26,948 nucleotides of DNA, taken from positions 1 through 26,948 of the IMG/VR virus record IMGVR_UViG_3300008111_001437. One strand, given 5' to 3'. The translations under genes and the position numbers were made by a program. The stretch is from a virus. The notes under the pieces are model-generated. The model was not told the origin of the DNA. It saw only the letters and a program-made list of their open reading frames with translations, and ran no database searches. Positions 1 to 7,335 of this stretch are shown here, in pieces (within the stretch, counting starts at the first letter, position 1; every line of letters starts with the position of its first letter).

Positions 1-1705
1 TAGAAGTATTAATAGGCACTCGTAGAGGCAAGTTCTCATAGTATATGCCGCTTTCGACTAAAACAGTAATGTGCGTATCTTTAGCCACATCTCCATAGGC
101 AATAACTTCTCCTATTTCGAATGATCCGTATTTGATGTCAACGTCAAAAATCTCTCTACCACCACTGTCTAGTTCTCCGCTGTGCGAAAGAATCTGAGCC
201 AATGCTCCAGAAGTTTCGCCACGAAGATATAGACCTTCTCTAAGATCTCTAGTTCTAACTGCTTCAGGTGTGCTGGTTAACACATCTCCTGTAAAGTCTG
301 TACGCTGTCCTTCGGTTTTAAGATAAAATCTAGGTAAACTAACCTGTACCACAGGTAAAGTTACAAACCCAGAACCTTGGTCAGTAATGGTAATACTTTG
401 TACTACTCCGCCACTTACGTCTGCAGTACCAAAAGATCCACTACCACCACCGCCAACAATTCGAACAGATACAAGTCCGTAACCGCTACCACCAGATATT
501 ACCTGAACATTGTTTACTTTGTAAGTTACATTGAACTTTACTCTATCAGCAAGATCGGGATGGGGTATCGCACTGTCGCTGGTAGTATCAACTGATGTTG
601 ATCCTGGCAGTACTGTATAAACACCAGAACTTAATTGTCTAACTGTTAATACGCCACCGGGAGTATCTGTAGTTGATAATACTTCATATCTAGCAGGTTC
701 GACAAATGTGCCTCCTGCTAGGGTAATAATATCTCCGGGCAAATAGTTAACACCAGTATAACTGACCTCTATGGTGTCCACACTCATTAATACTTGACCG
801 CTGAAACCTGCCCCGGCACTAGGAGCGTCATCTATAAGTTCTAGTGTACACTCACTAACACCATTGTTATAGGTTAATATTTTCTTATAAGGTCCAATTT
901 CTAATCTTGATTCGAGCATGATTTCTTCTGCTCGTTTTAGGGCGGCTTCTAGGCTTCTATAAGCGTAGGCCAATGCTCGACCTTGTATCTCCGGTGATAC
1001 ACCAATTCTTTCATCTTCTCCGCTGGTAGCAACATATAAGTTAACTGAACTACCAAACGCAGCATTATCCACATATCTTTTAGTGGCAGCAATTAATCCG
1101 TCGTAAACATTGTCGTCATCGGGCAAAGGATCACGTGCTAGAATAAGCGGACCAGTCATTACACCAAATGAAGTGTCATTTAGACCAGTTCTAGGATCTA
1201 TAGCATTAGTTCCTGCCTTGCTGATCTTAGTATCAACGTATCCTTTGCTAGTTGCTTCGTGTTCGTATACGGGTAATAACGGTGATACATTTGTACCCAG
1301 GTCTACTATTCTGTGTTGTTGACCGCCTGACCTAGCACTGAGGTCTCCGCCTAGTTGAGGACTGGAATCACCTACTACCTGTGAAAATTCAGAACTAATA
1401 GTTATTTCATTGGGGTTTGTGGTAAAGTCTAAAGCAATACCAGAACCGGCCATTATTTTCTTAAATTGTATTCCGTTGGCTGTATTATTAACAGTTAAGA
1501 CAGGAGTATTGCCTGTGGCAGGATCATTCTGTCCCGAATAAGAAATTGGAGTATCGTCTAAGCCAATAAAGGTAAGTTTTTCCCCAAGACCTAACGAACT
1601 ATACAGTTCTCTAAAGTTGTCGTTAACTTTTCTAAACGAATCGCGAATACTATCGCCTGTGCCGTCATTGCCGACAACACCAATATCAATGATTTTACGT
1701 GCCAT
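1..1705 (-). CDS. Tail-fibre-like structural protein, N-terminal part (cut by window edge)
   Basis: The frame is open from an ATG at 1703-1705 to the left edge, giving 568 codons with no stop, so the C-terminus lies outside. Residues 12-20 read GNDGTGDSI and lead into KVNDNFRELY, an N-terminal signature I know from tail-fibre or baseplate-associated proteins of marine T4-like phages. The rest is rich in Gly, Thr, Val and Asn with repeated beta-strand-like stretches, for example a GGGGSG run and a later GSGFVTLPVVQV stretch, as in trimeric fibres. It probably acts in the virion as a host-contact or fibre component. A late-type box (TAAATA) lies 29 nt upstream and AGGG precedes the ATG. Exact fibre identity is not certain. 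Confidence 0.75.
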   Translation of the reverse strand, partial: MARKIIDIGVVGNDGTGDSIRDSFRKVNDNFRELYSSLGLGEKLTFIGLDDTPISYSGQNDPATGNTPVLTVNNTANGIQFKKIMAGSGIALDFTTNPNEITISSEFSQVVGDSSPQLGGDLSARSGGQQHRIVDLGTNVSPLLPVYEHEATSKGYVDTKISKAGTNAIDPRTGLNDTSFGVMTGPLILARDPLPDDDNVYDGLIAATKRYVDNAAFGSSVNLYVATSGEDERIGVSPEIQGRALAYAYRSLEAALKRAEEIMLESRLEIGPYKKILTYNNGVSECTLELIDDAPSAGAGFSGQVLMSVDTIEVSYTGVNYLPGDIITLAGGTFVEPARYEVLSTTDTPGGVLTVRQLSSGVYTVLPGSTSVDTTSDSAIPHPDLADRVKFNVTYKVNNVQVISGGSGYGLVSVRIVGGGGSGSFGTADVSGGVVQSITITDQGSGFVTLPVVQVSLPRFYLKTEGQRTDFTGDVLTSTPEAVRTRDLREGLYLRGETSGALAQILSHSGELDSGGREIFDVDIKYGSFEIGEVIAYGDVAKDTHITVLVESGIYYENLPLRVPINTS

Positions 1706-1734
1706 AATTTACCCTAGTAAATGGTTTCAATTAG

Positions 1735-1740
1735 TATTTA
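1735..1740 (-). promoter_or_regulatory. T4-late-type promoter box for the tail-fibre gene
   Basis: The minus strand reads GGTAAATAC. The core TAAATA matches the 3' part of the T4 late consensus TATAAATA and lies 29 nt before the ATG at 1705, leaving a short leader that contains AGGG. Confidence 0.5.
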
Positions 1741-1764
1741 CCAATAAATTTTATAAGCCGAATG

Positions 1765-1770
1765 TAAATA
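1765..1770 (+). promoter_or_regulatory. T4-late-type promoter box for the zinc-ribbon gene
   Basis: TGTAAATAC is followed by only 4 nt (CTTT) and then the ATG at 1775. No Shine-Dalgarno sequence fits between. If the box works as a T4-type late promoter, the mRNA would be leaderless or nearly so. Confidence 0.45.
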
Positions 1771-1774
1771 CTTT

Positions 1775-2062
1775 ATGTTCTTAAATAAAAAAACAATTAA
1801 GAATCAATACACTAGGATCAGTAAACTAGGTGTAGAACACTGCTATTCGAGGGAAAAGATAGTAGTGGAATTTCGTTGTGACAACTGCGACGAAATATTT
1901 GAAAGAGATCTAAAAAATATAGATCATAGAAGACTAAGCAACAATTATTTTCACTGTTGCTCTAATTGTGATAGCAAACGATTTGCACAGCGCAAAGGTG
2001 CCGAGCGTAAAATTATATGGGATATGCCTGCTAGTCTAGACTGGCCTGTAGGCAAACATTAG
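1775..2062 (+). CDS. Small zinc-ribbon phage protein
   Basis: A 95-residue protein with a CDNC pair at residues 35-38 and an HCCSNC cluster at about 60-65, spaced like a four-cysteine zinc ribbon. The basic region after the second pair (KRFAQRKGAERK) could bind nucleic acid. I recognise the general pattern from short conserved proteins of T4-like marine phages but know no assigned function. It runs opposite to its neighbours, and its stop overlaps the stop of the IscA-like gene by 4 nt. The late-type box 4 nt before the ATG suggests late expression. Confidence 0.7.
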   Translation: MFLNKKTIKNQYTRISKLGVEHCYSREKIVVEFRCDNCDEIFERDLKNIDHRRLSNNYFHCCSNCDSKRFAQRKGAERKIIWDMPASLDWPVGKH

Positions 2063-2385
2063 ATTCTAAAACTTTCGCCGCAGCCGCAACGATCTTTTTC
2101 TGCAGAATTACGAAACTCAAAACCTTCGTTCAGTCCGTTTTTAACATAATCTATTTCTAGTTCTGTGAAATAGGGAAGATGTCTTTCATTAATATAAACG
2201 CAGAATTTTTCAAATAACTTTGTATATCCAGGTTCTAGATTTTTTATTTCGTCTAGGTATTCTAGAGTATAGGCCAGTCCAGAACATCCTGTGGTTCTTA
2301 CGCCTATAGAGATACCTTTGCCTTTACCTCTTTTTTCCAGCAATTTTTCTATTTGATTACTGGCTGTGCTTGTTACGGTAATCAT
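2059..2385 (-). CDS. iscA: A-type Fe-S carrier protein (IscA/HesB family)
   Basis: The 108 residues match the usual length of A-type carriers. The three conserved cysteines are present: Cys34 in TGCSGLAY, and Cys100 and Cys102 in CGCGESF near the C-terminus. These proteins bind Fe-S clusters and pass them from the scaffold to target enzymes in the cytoplasm. The gene overlaps the 3' end of iscU by 29 nt, which suggests one transcript with the SOD and iscU genes. No cysteine desulfurase is present here, so sulfur must come from the host or from elsewhere in the phage. ErpA or SufA would be alternative subfamily names. Confidence 0.9.
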   Translation of the reverse strand: MITVTSTASNQIEKLLEKRGKGKGISIGVRTTGCSGLAYTLEYLDEIKNLEPGYTKLFEKFCVYINERHLPYFTELEIDYVKNGLNEGFEFRNSAEKDRCGCGESFRI

Positions 2386-2743
2386 TTACGGCTGCCTTGA
2401 TGGCATCTTCTGCTAGAATTGAACAATGTATCTTAACTGGAGGCAATGCTAGTTCTGTGGCGATTTGGGAGTTTTTGATTGTTCCTGCTTCGTCGATGTG
2501 CATGCCTTTGACCCACTCTGTAACGAGGCTCGAGCTCGCGATAGCCGATCCGCAGCCATACGTTTTAAATTTTGCATCTGTAATAATACCTGTATCATGG
2601 TCCACCTTTATCTGTAATTTCATTACGTCGCCGCAAGCAGGTGCGCCAACCATACCAGTACCAATATCAGTATCACTCTTGTCAAAAGATCCGACATTCC
2701 TGGGATTTTCATAGTGATCAATTACTTTATCGCTGTATGCCAT
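2357..2743 (-). CDS. iscU: Fe-S cluster assembly scaffold (IscU)
   Basis: The 128 residues are the typical IscU length. All cluster ligands are visible: Cys37 in PACGD (with Asp39), Cys64 in YGCGSAIASSS, and Cys107 in KIHCSILAEDA. The LPPVK motif at 100-104, which in bacterial IscU binds the HscA chaperone, is intact, so this is a true IscU rather than a SufU or NifU fragment. It should assemble [2Fe-2S]/[4Fe-4S] clusters using host IscS. The ATG follows the SOD stop by one base, with AGGAG placed in the last SOD codons. Confidence 0.95.
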   Translation of the reverse strand: MAYSDKVIDHYENPRNVGSFDKSDTDIGTGMVGAPACGDVMKLQIKVDHDTGIITDAKFKTYGCGSAIASSSLVTEWVKGMHIDEAGTIKNSQIATELALPPVKIHCSILAEDAIKAAVNDYRNKHSQ

Positions 2744-2744
2744 T

Positions 2745-3299
2745 TTATACTCCTAGTCTAATATCGACAACTTCCCAATTGATAATTCGCCAAATGTTTT
2801 GTAGATATTTGGCTTTATCCTGTTGATAGTCTAATGCCCATGCATGTTCCCATGCATCGATTAACAGAGCAATTTTCATTTCTTTTTTGTATTCGTGATT
2901 ATGAATAGTATGCAGTTTGCCTGTGGTATCCATGTAAATCCAATTTGATCCCTGGGCTGCCATAAACTCTTTTTCAACGGCTTCTTTAAACTTATCAAAA
3001 TTACCGTAGACATCATCTATGATAGATTTACTGATCCCCTCGGGTTTATTTGCTGCTCTAGGAGGGGTTAGATTGGCAAAGAAGATATTGTGTAAAATAG
3101 CACCGCCGTAGTTAAAATCGGGATCTCCTTCGCCTTTGTTATAGCGTTCCGAATACTTTGCAGCCAAACCATCATAATGATATTTGATAGTGGCTTCGCT
3201 CATAACAGGCTCTAGTTCAGTTTTATCAAACTTTAACTTTTCCTGATACAATTCTCTTTTGTCTGTGTTTTCTGTTAAACTTTTAATAAAATGTAGCAT
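2745..3299 (-). CDS. sodB: Fe/Mn-type superoxide dismutase
   Basis: The 184-residue protein aligns by eye with E. coli SodB over its whole length. Metal ligands are His41 (KYHYD), His70 (AILHN), Asp148 and His152 (DAWEHAW), and Tyr49 fits the active-site Tyr34. The GSNW and C-terminal WRIINWE motifs are also family hallmarks. The Gln usually found four residues before the second His in Fe enzymes is Gly66, and His133 sits 15 residues before the Asp ligand, as in the mycobacterial enzyme. The usual His pair after the first ligand is replaced by Leu-Ala. It removes superoxide, which damages Fe-S clusters, and heads the operon with iscU and iscA. Metal choice cannot be decided by eye. Confidence 0.92.
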   Translation of the reverse strand: MLHFIKSLTENTDKRELYQEKLKFDKTELEPVMSEATIKYHYDGLAAKYSERYNKGEGDPDFNYGGAILHNIFFANLTPPRAANKPEGISKSIIDDVYGNFDKFKEAVEKEFMAAQGSNWIYMDTTGKLHTIHNHEYKKEMKIALLIDAWEHAWALDYQQDKAKYLQNIWRIINWEVVDIRLGV

Positions 3300-3306
3300 G
3301 GTCTAA

Positions 3307-3312
3307 TATTTA
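3307..3312 (-). promoter_or_regulatory. T4-late-type promoter box for the SOD-IscU-IscA operon
   Basis: The minus strand reads CGGTAAATATT, with TAAATA 7 nt before the SOD ATG at 3299. It lies back to back with the plus-strand box at 3316-3323, making a small divergent promoter region of about 40 bases. Confidence 0.5.
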
Positions 3313-3315
3313 CCG

Positions 3316-3323
3316 TATAAATA
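3316..3323 (+). promoter_or_regulatory. Perfect T4 late promoter box (TATAAATA) with Shine-Dalgarno downstream
   Basis: TATAAATA is the exact T4 late consensus. It is followed 20 nt later by the ATG at 3344, with AAGGAG at 3330-3335 well spaced as ribosome binding site. Confidence 0.65.
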
Positions 3324-3343
3324 ATCCACAAGGAGATTTAACC

Positions 3344-3655
3344 ATGGAAATCGTACTTTTAGCAATCGCCGTAGCAGTTATCGGTGCTTTCATTTATTAC
3401 AATCGCAGTTCCAAAGGATTGGATGTAAACAATGACGGCAAAGTAGACTCTGCCGATGTTAAGGCTGCTGTCCAAAATGTTGTCTGCGGTGCTAAAGAAA
3501 CTGCAGATGTTAACAAGGACGGTAAGGTTGATGCTGCCGACGTAAAGGTCGTTACAGAAAAGGTTAAAACAGTTGCCAAAAAAACAACTGCTAAAGCCAA
3601 AGAAACTGTTAAGAAAGTAGCACCAACTCGCGGTCGCAAGCCACAGGCAAAGTAA
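3344..3655 (+). CDS. Membrane-anchored protein with two EF-hand/dockerin-like repeats
   Basis: The 103-residue protein starts with a hydrophobic segment (about residues 2-18) that looks like a single membrane anchor or uncleaved signal. Two calcium-loop repeats follow, at about 27-39 (DVNNDGKVDSADV) and 55-67 (DVNKDGKVDAADV), with the D-x-N-x-D-G-x-V-D/A-x-x-D pattern of dockerin-type EF hands. The tail from about 72 is Lys/Ala/Thr rich and ends in RGRKPQAK, resembling histone-H1-like tails. A strong AAGGAG lies 8 nt before the ATG. The 3' end overlaps the opposite uvdE gene by 47 nt. No function is known to me; calcium binding is inferred from the loops only. Confidence 0.75.
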   Translation: MEIVLLAIAVAVIGAFIYYNRSSKGLDVNNDGKVDSADVKAAVQNVVCGAKETADVNKDGKVDAADVKVVTEKVKTVAKKTTAKAKETVKKVAPTRGRKPQAK

Positions 3656-4670
3656 TACCTTTGGCTTCTTCGTATAGTGCGAATGACGCTAGATTCTTAG
3701 CCTTGCTTTCGCACATCATATCGAAGTTATCCCTAAAACTCAGTGCCCATTGATTCACTGCTGTGTTCCAGTAGAAGTTTGAATGCGCTCTGAGTTTTGC
3801 TTTTTTGTGTCCGGATTCTAGTAGCGTCCGAAGATCGGGACGGATGTGTCTGGGATGATCATTAAGATGCTCTTCCCGTGATACACTATAATGTATGACA
3901 GGACGCTGACCACGCCAACTATCAATAACCCTTTTAACACGGTCGTCAGATGGTTCAATATATTCTCCAGTTTTAATCCAATGATGATGAATGTCTAAGA
4001 CCAAAGCACAATGGTCAACTAGTTCGAGGCTGTGTTCAATACCCCAGGTCATTTCATCGTTTTCGATTGTAAGGGTATTACGAGCCTCGGGTGTCATACG
4101 ACTTAGTGCGTTAACGATGCCCTGCGGGCCTTGTCGACCTGCAATATGAACGTTGATCTTAAAGTCCTGAAACGTTTGACCATAGCCCATCCATCGAGCC
4201 ATATCAACGTGATATTCAAATTCTTCGATAGATCGATTTACAATATCTGGATTATCAGATGCCAACACGCAAAACTGGCCAGGATGAAAAGACAACCGAA
4301 CGCCACGCGACCTAGCCACATCTCCGATCTGCTTAAATCCTCTTTCACAATATGCTCTAACATCGGGAAGCCGCCAAAACCAGCCCCAAGTTGGCTCAGT
4401 GTAGACAGGTAGTATATCACTACTGAGTCGTACCATTCTAAGATCTTCATCTAGTTCTCCTACTCGTTCGACCAATAGTCGACACGATTCTATATTTTGT
4501 TCCATCAACAACCATAGTCGATCGCAGGCAGCATCTTTGGTTTGTCTATTTAACCAAGCCACAGTTGTAGCACCTGTATTATATTTCTTACAGTCGTCTT
4601 TGGGTTTAATGCCGTCTACTTGATCAGGACGGTCGATCCATTTGCAGGCAAAGCCAATTCGTTTAGTCAT
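3609..4670 (-). CDS. uvsE: UV-damage endonuclease (UvdE/UvsE family)
   Basis: The 353-residue TIM-barrel-type protein carries family motifs: RLSFHPGQF (125-133), NVHIAG (173-178), IENDE (202-206), DIHHHW (226-231) and IHYS (259-262). The His/Glu/Asp residues in them are the expected metal ligands. The enzyme nicks DNA 5' of cyclobutane dimers and 6-4 photoproducts and starts excision repair. T4 itself uses the unrelated DenV, so this would be a functional substitute for a phage in sunlit water. Its start overlaps the end of the 76-residue gene upstream by 8 nt, so the two are probably co-transcribed from the promoter at 4900-4928. Confidence 0.92.
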   Translation of the reverse strand: MTKRIGFACKWIDRPDQVDGIKPKDDCKKYNTGATTVAWLNRQTKDAACDRLWLLMEQNIESCRLLVERVGELDEDLRMVRLSSDILPVYTEPTWGWFWRLPDVRAYCERGFKQIGDVARSRGVRLSFHPGQFCVLASDNPDIVNRSIEEFEYHVDMARWMGYGQTFQDFKINVHIAGRQGPQGIVNALSRMTPEARNTLTIENDEMTWGIEHSLELVDHCALVLDIHHHWIKTGEYIEPSDDRVKRVIDSWRGQRPVIHYSVSREEHLNDHPRHIRPDLRTLLESGHKKAKLRAHSNFYWNTAVNQWALSFRDNFDMMCESKAKNLASFALYEEAKGITLPVACDRELVLLS

Positions 4671-4893
4671 TAGATAATCCTGAAATAAGAAGTTCTCGTT
4701 CAGTCATATACGCTACGGGTTTGATCCAGCCACGATCAAGACATTCTGTTAAAATCAATTTATATTCGTAGGGAATACGTTGATTGATTTCAAATCCTGC
4801 TCGCGGTGCTTGAACAAACTTATCAACAATATGAAACCTAGGATCATCTTGTTTGATTGTACGAATTTGACTTTGGTGTGTAGTAAATGTCAT
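4663..4893 (-). CDS. Conserved phage hypothetical protein (76 aa)
   Basis: A 76-residue soluble protein with no motif I can assign; it has a central basic stretch (KFVQAPRAGFEINQR) and a C-terminal TERELL segment. It sits directly upstream of uvsE with an 8-nt overlap. The ATG lies 6 nt after the -10 box of a consensus sigma-70 promoter, so transcription would start at or next to the ATG (leaderless). No Shine-Dalgarno sequence can be seen and no other ATG is available near the N-terminus. Confidence 0.65.
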   Translation of the reverse strand: MTFTTHQSQIRTIKQDDPRFHIVDKFVQAPRAGFEINQRIPYEYKLILTECLDRGWIKPVAYMTERELLISGLSND

Positions 4894-4899
4894 ACTGTA

Positions 4900-4928
4900 A
4901 GTATAACATCTTTATCGCCAGTTGTCAA
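4900..4928 (-). promoter_or_regulatory. Sigma-70 promoter TTGACA-17-TATACT
   Basis: On the minus strand TTGACA (4928-4923) and TATACT (4905-4900) are separated by exactly 17 nt. The -35 box lies inside the last codons of the glycosyltransferase gene. It should give early, host-polymerase transcription of the 76-residue gene and uvsE. Confidence 0.8.
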
Positions 4929-5742
4929 GCACATATGGATCCTGAACTTCATGAGGATTTGGATCTCCGTGAAATACACAAATTGAGCAGTCTCTAGGTA
5001 TAGACACATTTCTTGTAGTTTTGAATACTCGTTTATTTCCGCTGTACAGAATTTCACTGCGATCCCGAATTTCCCATTTATAACTTTGTATCCATCTGTC
5101 GGACCAAAATGTAATACGAGATTTGGCCACATGCCAGATCCAATCTTGATCACCGTGCATTCTTTGTGCCTTTTTTGGATCAGTTTTGAAAACGGTGTAG
5201 ATATCTGGATGAAGCCCTGCAGGCCAACTCATGACAGAACTGTTTAGTATATTCCAAGTGGGATTAAATTTACGATTGAAATCTCTAATACCCATAAACT
5301 GATTACCTTGATTGGCAACTAGTTTGTTTATGTTTGCGTGTATAATAACATCTAGATCCATATATAGAACTCTGCCTTTGAGTCCAAGGCTTGGATCAAA
5401 CATATGCACCTTATGCCACCATCCTTTAGGATAGCCTTCGTTGGGCCTTACTATTGAAGTCACGCCTTCTATTGGGGTTTGATCGTCAGTGAGACAGCAG
5501 AATTCATAAGGCACCGTGAGATGTCTTGCAACCATGTTACGTAATTTTTCTACGTATTCGGGTCCGTACTTTGTACCGAACCGCACACAGAGAACAGTAA
5601 TATGTTCCTTAATGTCTGTGATGATGGGATCGGGTTCGATAGATGGAACAACGAACTTCTCAGGAAGTTCGCCAGTCCTTTTGAAATGTCTCCACTGCTC
5701 CTTACTTAATGTTTCTTTAAGGAGCCCCCTGTCATAATTCAT
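4912..5742 (-). CDS. Putative glycosyltransferase (DxD type)
   Basis: The 276-residue protein has a GT-A-like layout. A beta-strand near 47-53 (HITVLCVRFG) is followed by YEFCCLTDD at 79-87, and then by YMDLDVIIH at 127-135, whose Asp129-x-Asp131 is the expected metal/nucleotide-sugar site. The C-terminus (HGDPNPHEV, then DPYVLDNW) resembles the end of a recurrent phage and bacterial glycosyltransferase group. It probably transfers a sugar to a surface glycan, DNA base or protein; the acceptor is unknown. The ATG follows the KdsA stop directly (TAA-ATG), so the two genes are coupled. Confidence 0.75.
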   Translation of the reverse strand: MNYDRGLLKETLSKEQWRHFKRTGELPEKFVVPSIEPDPIITDIKEHITVLCVRFGTKYGPEYVEKLRNMVARHLTVPYEFCCLTDDQTPIEGVTSIVRPNEGYPKGWWHKVHMFDPSLGLKGRVLYMDLDVIIHANINKLVANQGNQFMGIRDFNRKFNPTWNILNSSVMSWPAGLHPDIYTVFKTDPKKAQRMHGDQDWIWHVAKSRITFWSDRWIQSYKWEIRDRSEILYSGNKRVFKTTRNVSIPRDCSICVFHGDPNPHEVQDPYVLDNWR

Positions 5743-6567
5743 TTATAATTTAACTATTCTATCTATATCTACGAGTTTTTCTAAGACCTCTTTGAGATCT
5801 TTGAGTTTGATCATATTGGGTCCGTCGCTGGGAGCAGAATCAGGATCTTCGTGTACTTCCATAAACACACCAGCAATACATCCTGTGGCTACAGCCGCCC
5901 TCGCCAAGTATGGGACCATAGTTCGATCACCGCCGGATCGTTCTCCCATGCCTCCAGGCTGCTGAACAGAATGTGTGGCATCAAAGACCACTGGATACCC
6001 GGTGCTTGCCATAATAGGTAGGCTACGCATATCAACAACAAGATTATTATATCCATGAGTATATCCCCTTTCGCATAACATAATACGATGATTGCCAGTT
6101 GAGGCAATCTTTTCTGCAACGTTCTTCATATCGTGTGGTGCAAGAAATTGTCCTTTTTTGACATTAATTGCACAATTAGTTTTGCCTGCAGCCAATAATA
6201 AATCAGTTTGCCTACATAGGAATGCCGGTATCTGTAGTACATCTATGCCTGCATCTGCTGATAATTCTGCTTGATAACTTTCGTGTATGTCTGTAAGCAC
6301 AGGAATACCAAATTCGTGTTTAATAGAATTAAGTATCTTTAAACCCTCGTCTATACCTATACCTCTTTTGGTATTAATACTAGATCGATTGGCTTTGTCA
6401 AAACTGCTTTTGTAGATGAGATCAATATCTAACTCATCGCAGACTTCTTTGATACAACCTGCAGTTTGTTCTGCATGATCTTGACTTTCTATTTGGCAAG
6501 GCCCAGCAATGAGAAAAATTTTATTCTCATTACCGGCAACTATTTTGTTGATTGAAAATGTACGCAT
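5743..6567 (-). CDS. kdsA: 3-deoxy-D-manno-octulosonate 8-phosphate synthase (KdsA), metal-dependent class
   Basis: KdsA condenses arabinose-5-phosphate with phosphoenolpyruvate to KDO-8-phosphate, the precursor of the LPS core sugar KDO. From the ATG at 6567 the protein has 274 residues, the normal length. Motifs include IAGPC (20-24), KSSFDKANRSS (53-63), DATHSVQ (196-202) and SDGPN. Cys24, His199, Glu237 and Asp248 match the metal ligands of the metal-dependent class (Aquifex type) in order and spacing. An ATG 33 nt upstream (6600) would overlap the previous gene; the late-type box 4 nt before 6567 favours the shorter form. The downstream glycosyltransferase suggests a role in surface glycan change. 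Confidence 0.92.
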   Translation of the reverse strand: MRTFSINKIVAGNENKIFLIAGPCQIESQDHAEQTAGCIKEVCDELDIDLIYKSSFDKANRSSINTKRGIGIDEGLKILNSIKHEFGIPVLTDIHESYQAELSADAGIDVLQIPAFLCRQTDLLLAAGKTNCAINVKKGQFLAPHDMKNVAEKIASTGNHRIMLCERGYTHGYNNLVVDMRSLPIMASTGYPVVFDATHSVQQPGGMGERSGGDRTMVPYLARAAVATGCIAGVFMEVHEDPDSAPSDGPNMIKLKDLKEVLEKLVDIDRIVKL

Positions 6568-6571
6568 AAAA

Positions 6572-6577
6572 TATTTA
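6572..6577 (-). promoter_or_regulatory. T4-late-type promoter box for kdsA
   Basis: The minus strand reads GGTAAATATTTT and then ATG; TAAATA ends 4 nt before the chosen kdsA start at 6567, another case of almost no leader. Confidence 0.45.
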
Positions 6578-6766
6578 CCAGTGTCTAATGACGTTGGCAA
6601 TAATAAACAGACAGGTAATCACATGAATGATCACCCAGAATGTTTTTAAGAATAATGATATACGTGCTTCTCGTAAAGTGAGAATAGGAACATCTGGACG
6701 ATCTTCGTCTGTCTGTCCCATTAGGTGCCCAGTTGCCCGAGCCCATATACGTTCAAAACTATTCAT
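6575..6766 (-). CDS. Small single-pass membrane protein of T4-like phages
   Basis: A 63-residue protein with a soluble N-terminus (FERIWARATGHLMGQ) and one long hydrophobic segment at about 38-60 (FLKTFWVIIHVITCLFI). It looks like a conserved small membrane protein of T4-like phages, but no function is known to me. Its ATG overlaps the stop of the QueD-like gene as ATGA, so it is translationally coupled to it. Confidence 0.7.
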   Translation of the reverse strand: MNSFERIWARATGHLMGQTDEDRPDVPILTLREARISLFLKTFWVIIHVITCLFIIANVIRHW

Positions 6767-7290
6767 CCTTCGTATATTGCAGAATTACCTGCGTGTTCGA
6801 ATACTTCAGCAGATTTTAGTTTAACGCCTGCGCCAACAGGATAACGTGCTTCAAAAACACGACCATCGGGATGTGTCCAGCCACGACCTTCTTGATAAGC
6901 AGCAAGTATTTCATTCATAGTTTTGTAAACTAATTCAGCAAACATTTCACAGCCCACACCGTCTACAATACGTAGATCGATAATACCCATGTTTTTAAAA
7001 CCGCCTTGGATTTTGTTTAGTTCTACAAATGTGCCACGTTCTGGATCATCTTTGCCAATGACCAGTGTATGATCGAATTGCCACTCTGACCATTCTTTAA
7101 ATGCCTTGAGTCCACCAAAGTCCATGACCCAATTGCGGTCGTCTAAGGTTTCAGATTCAAAGATTAGTTTGATACCAATTGAGTATCCGTGTAGCATAGA
7201 ACAATGACTGTGTGTTGAACGCCATTGTCTAAAACAGCATGACAGACCTCTGTCGTTACCGTACGTTTTTGTTGAAAGATATTTTGCCAT
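6763..7290 (-). CDS. queD: QueD-like 6-pyruvoyl/6-carboxy-tetrahydropterin synthase
   Basis: QueD-type enzymes make 6-carboxy-tetrahydropterin from dihydroneopterin triphosphate, an early step to 7-deazaguanines (queuosine, preQ0, modified phage DNA). From the ATG at 7290 the protein has 175 residues. Cys30 lies four residues before His34 (CSMLHGY), the D-F-G motif is at 57-59 and FDHTLV at 72-77 carries the second conserved His. The usual zinc motif HGH is HGY here, so the metal site is altered or uses His27/His29. A strong AAGGAG 8 nt upstream fixes this start; an ATG at 7329 would add 13 residues. No queC, queE or queF is seen in the window. Confidence 0.8.
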   Translation of the reverse strand: MAKYLSTKTYGNDRGLSCCFRQWRSTHSHCSMLHGYSIGIKLIFESETLDDRNWVMDFGGLKAFKEWSEWQFDHTLVIGKDDPERGTFVELNKIQGGFKNMGIIDLRIVDGVGCEMFAELVYKTMNEILAAYQEGRGWTHPDGRVFEARYPVGAGVKLKSAEVFEHAGNSAIYEG

Positions 7291-7335
7291 CTCTAGTCTC
7301 CTTTTAATAGGTAGCAAGTTTGATGACATGCAGAG

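Noticed and set aside
377-1322. Plus-strand open frames at 377-595 and 1110-1322
   Set aside because: They lie fully inside the long tail-fibre frame on the minus strand, have low-complexity or unnatural composition and no ribosome binding site or promoter.
2397-2826. Plus-strand open frames opposite IscU
   Set aside because: IscU is certain from its motifs; these antisense frames have no recognisable protein features.
3344-3655. Cellulosomal dockerin
   Set aside because: Only the calcium loops match; there is no cohesin, enzyme domain or linker, and the N-terminus is a membrane segment.
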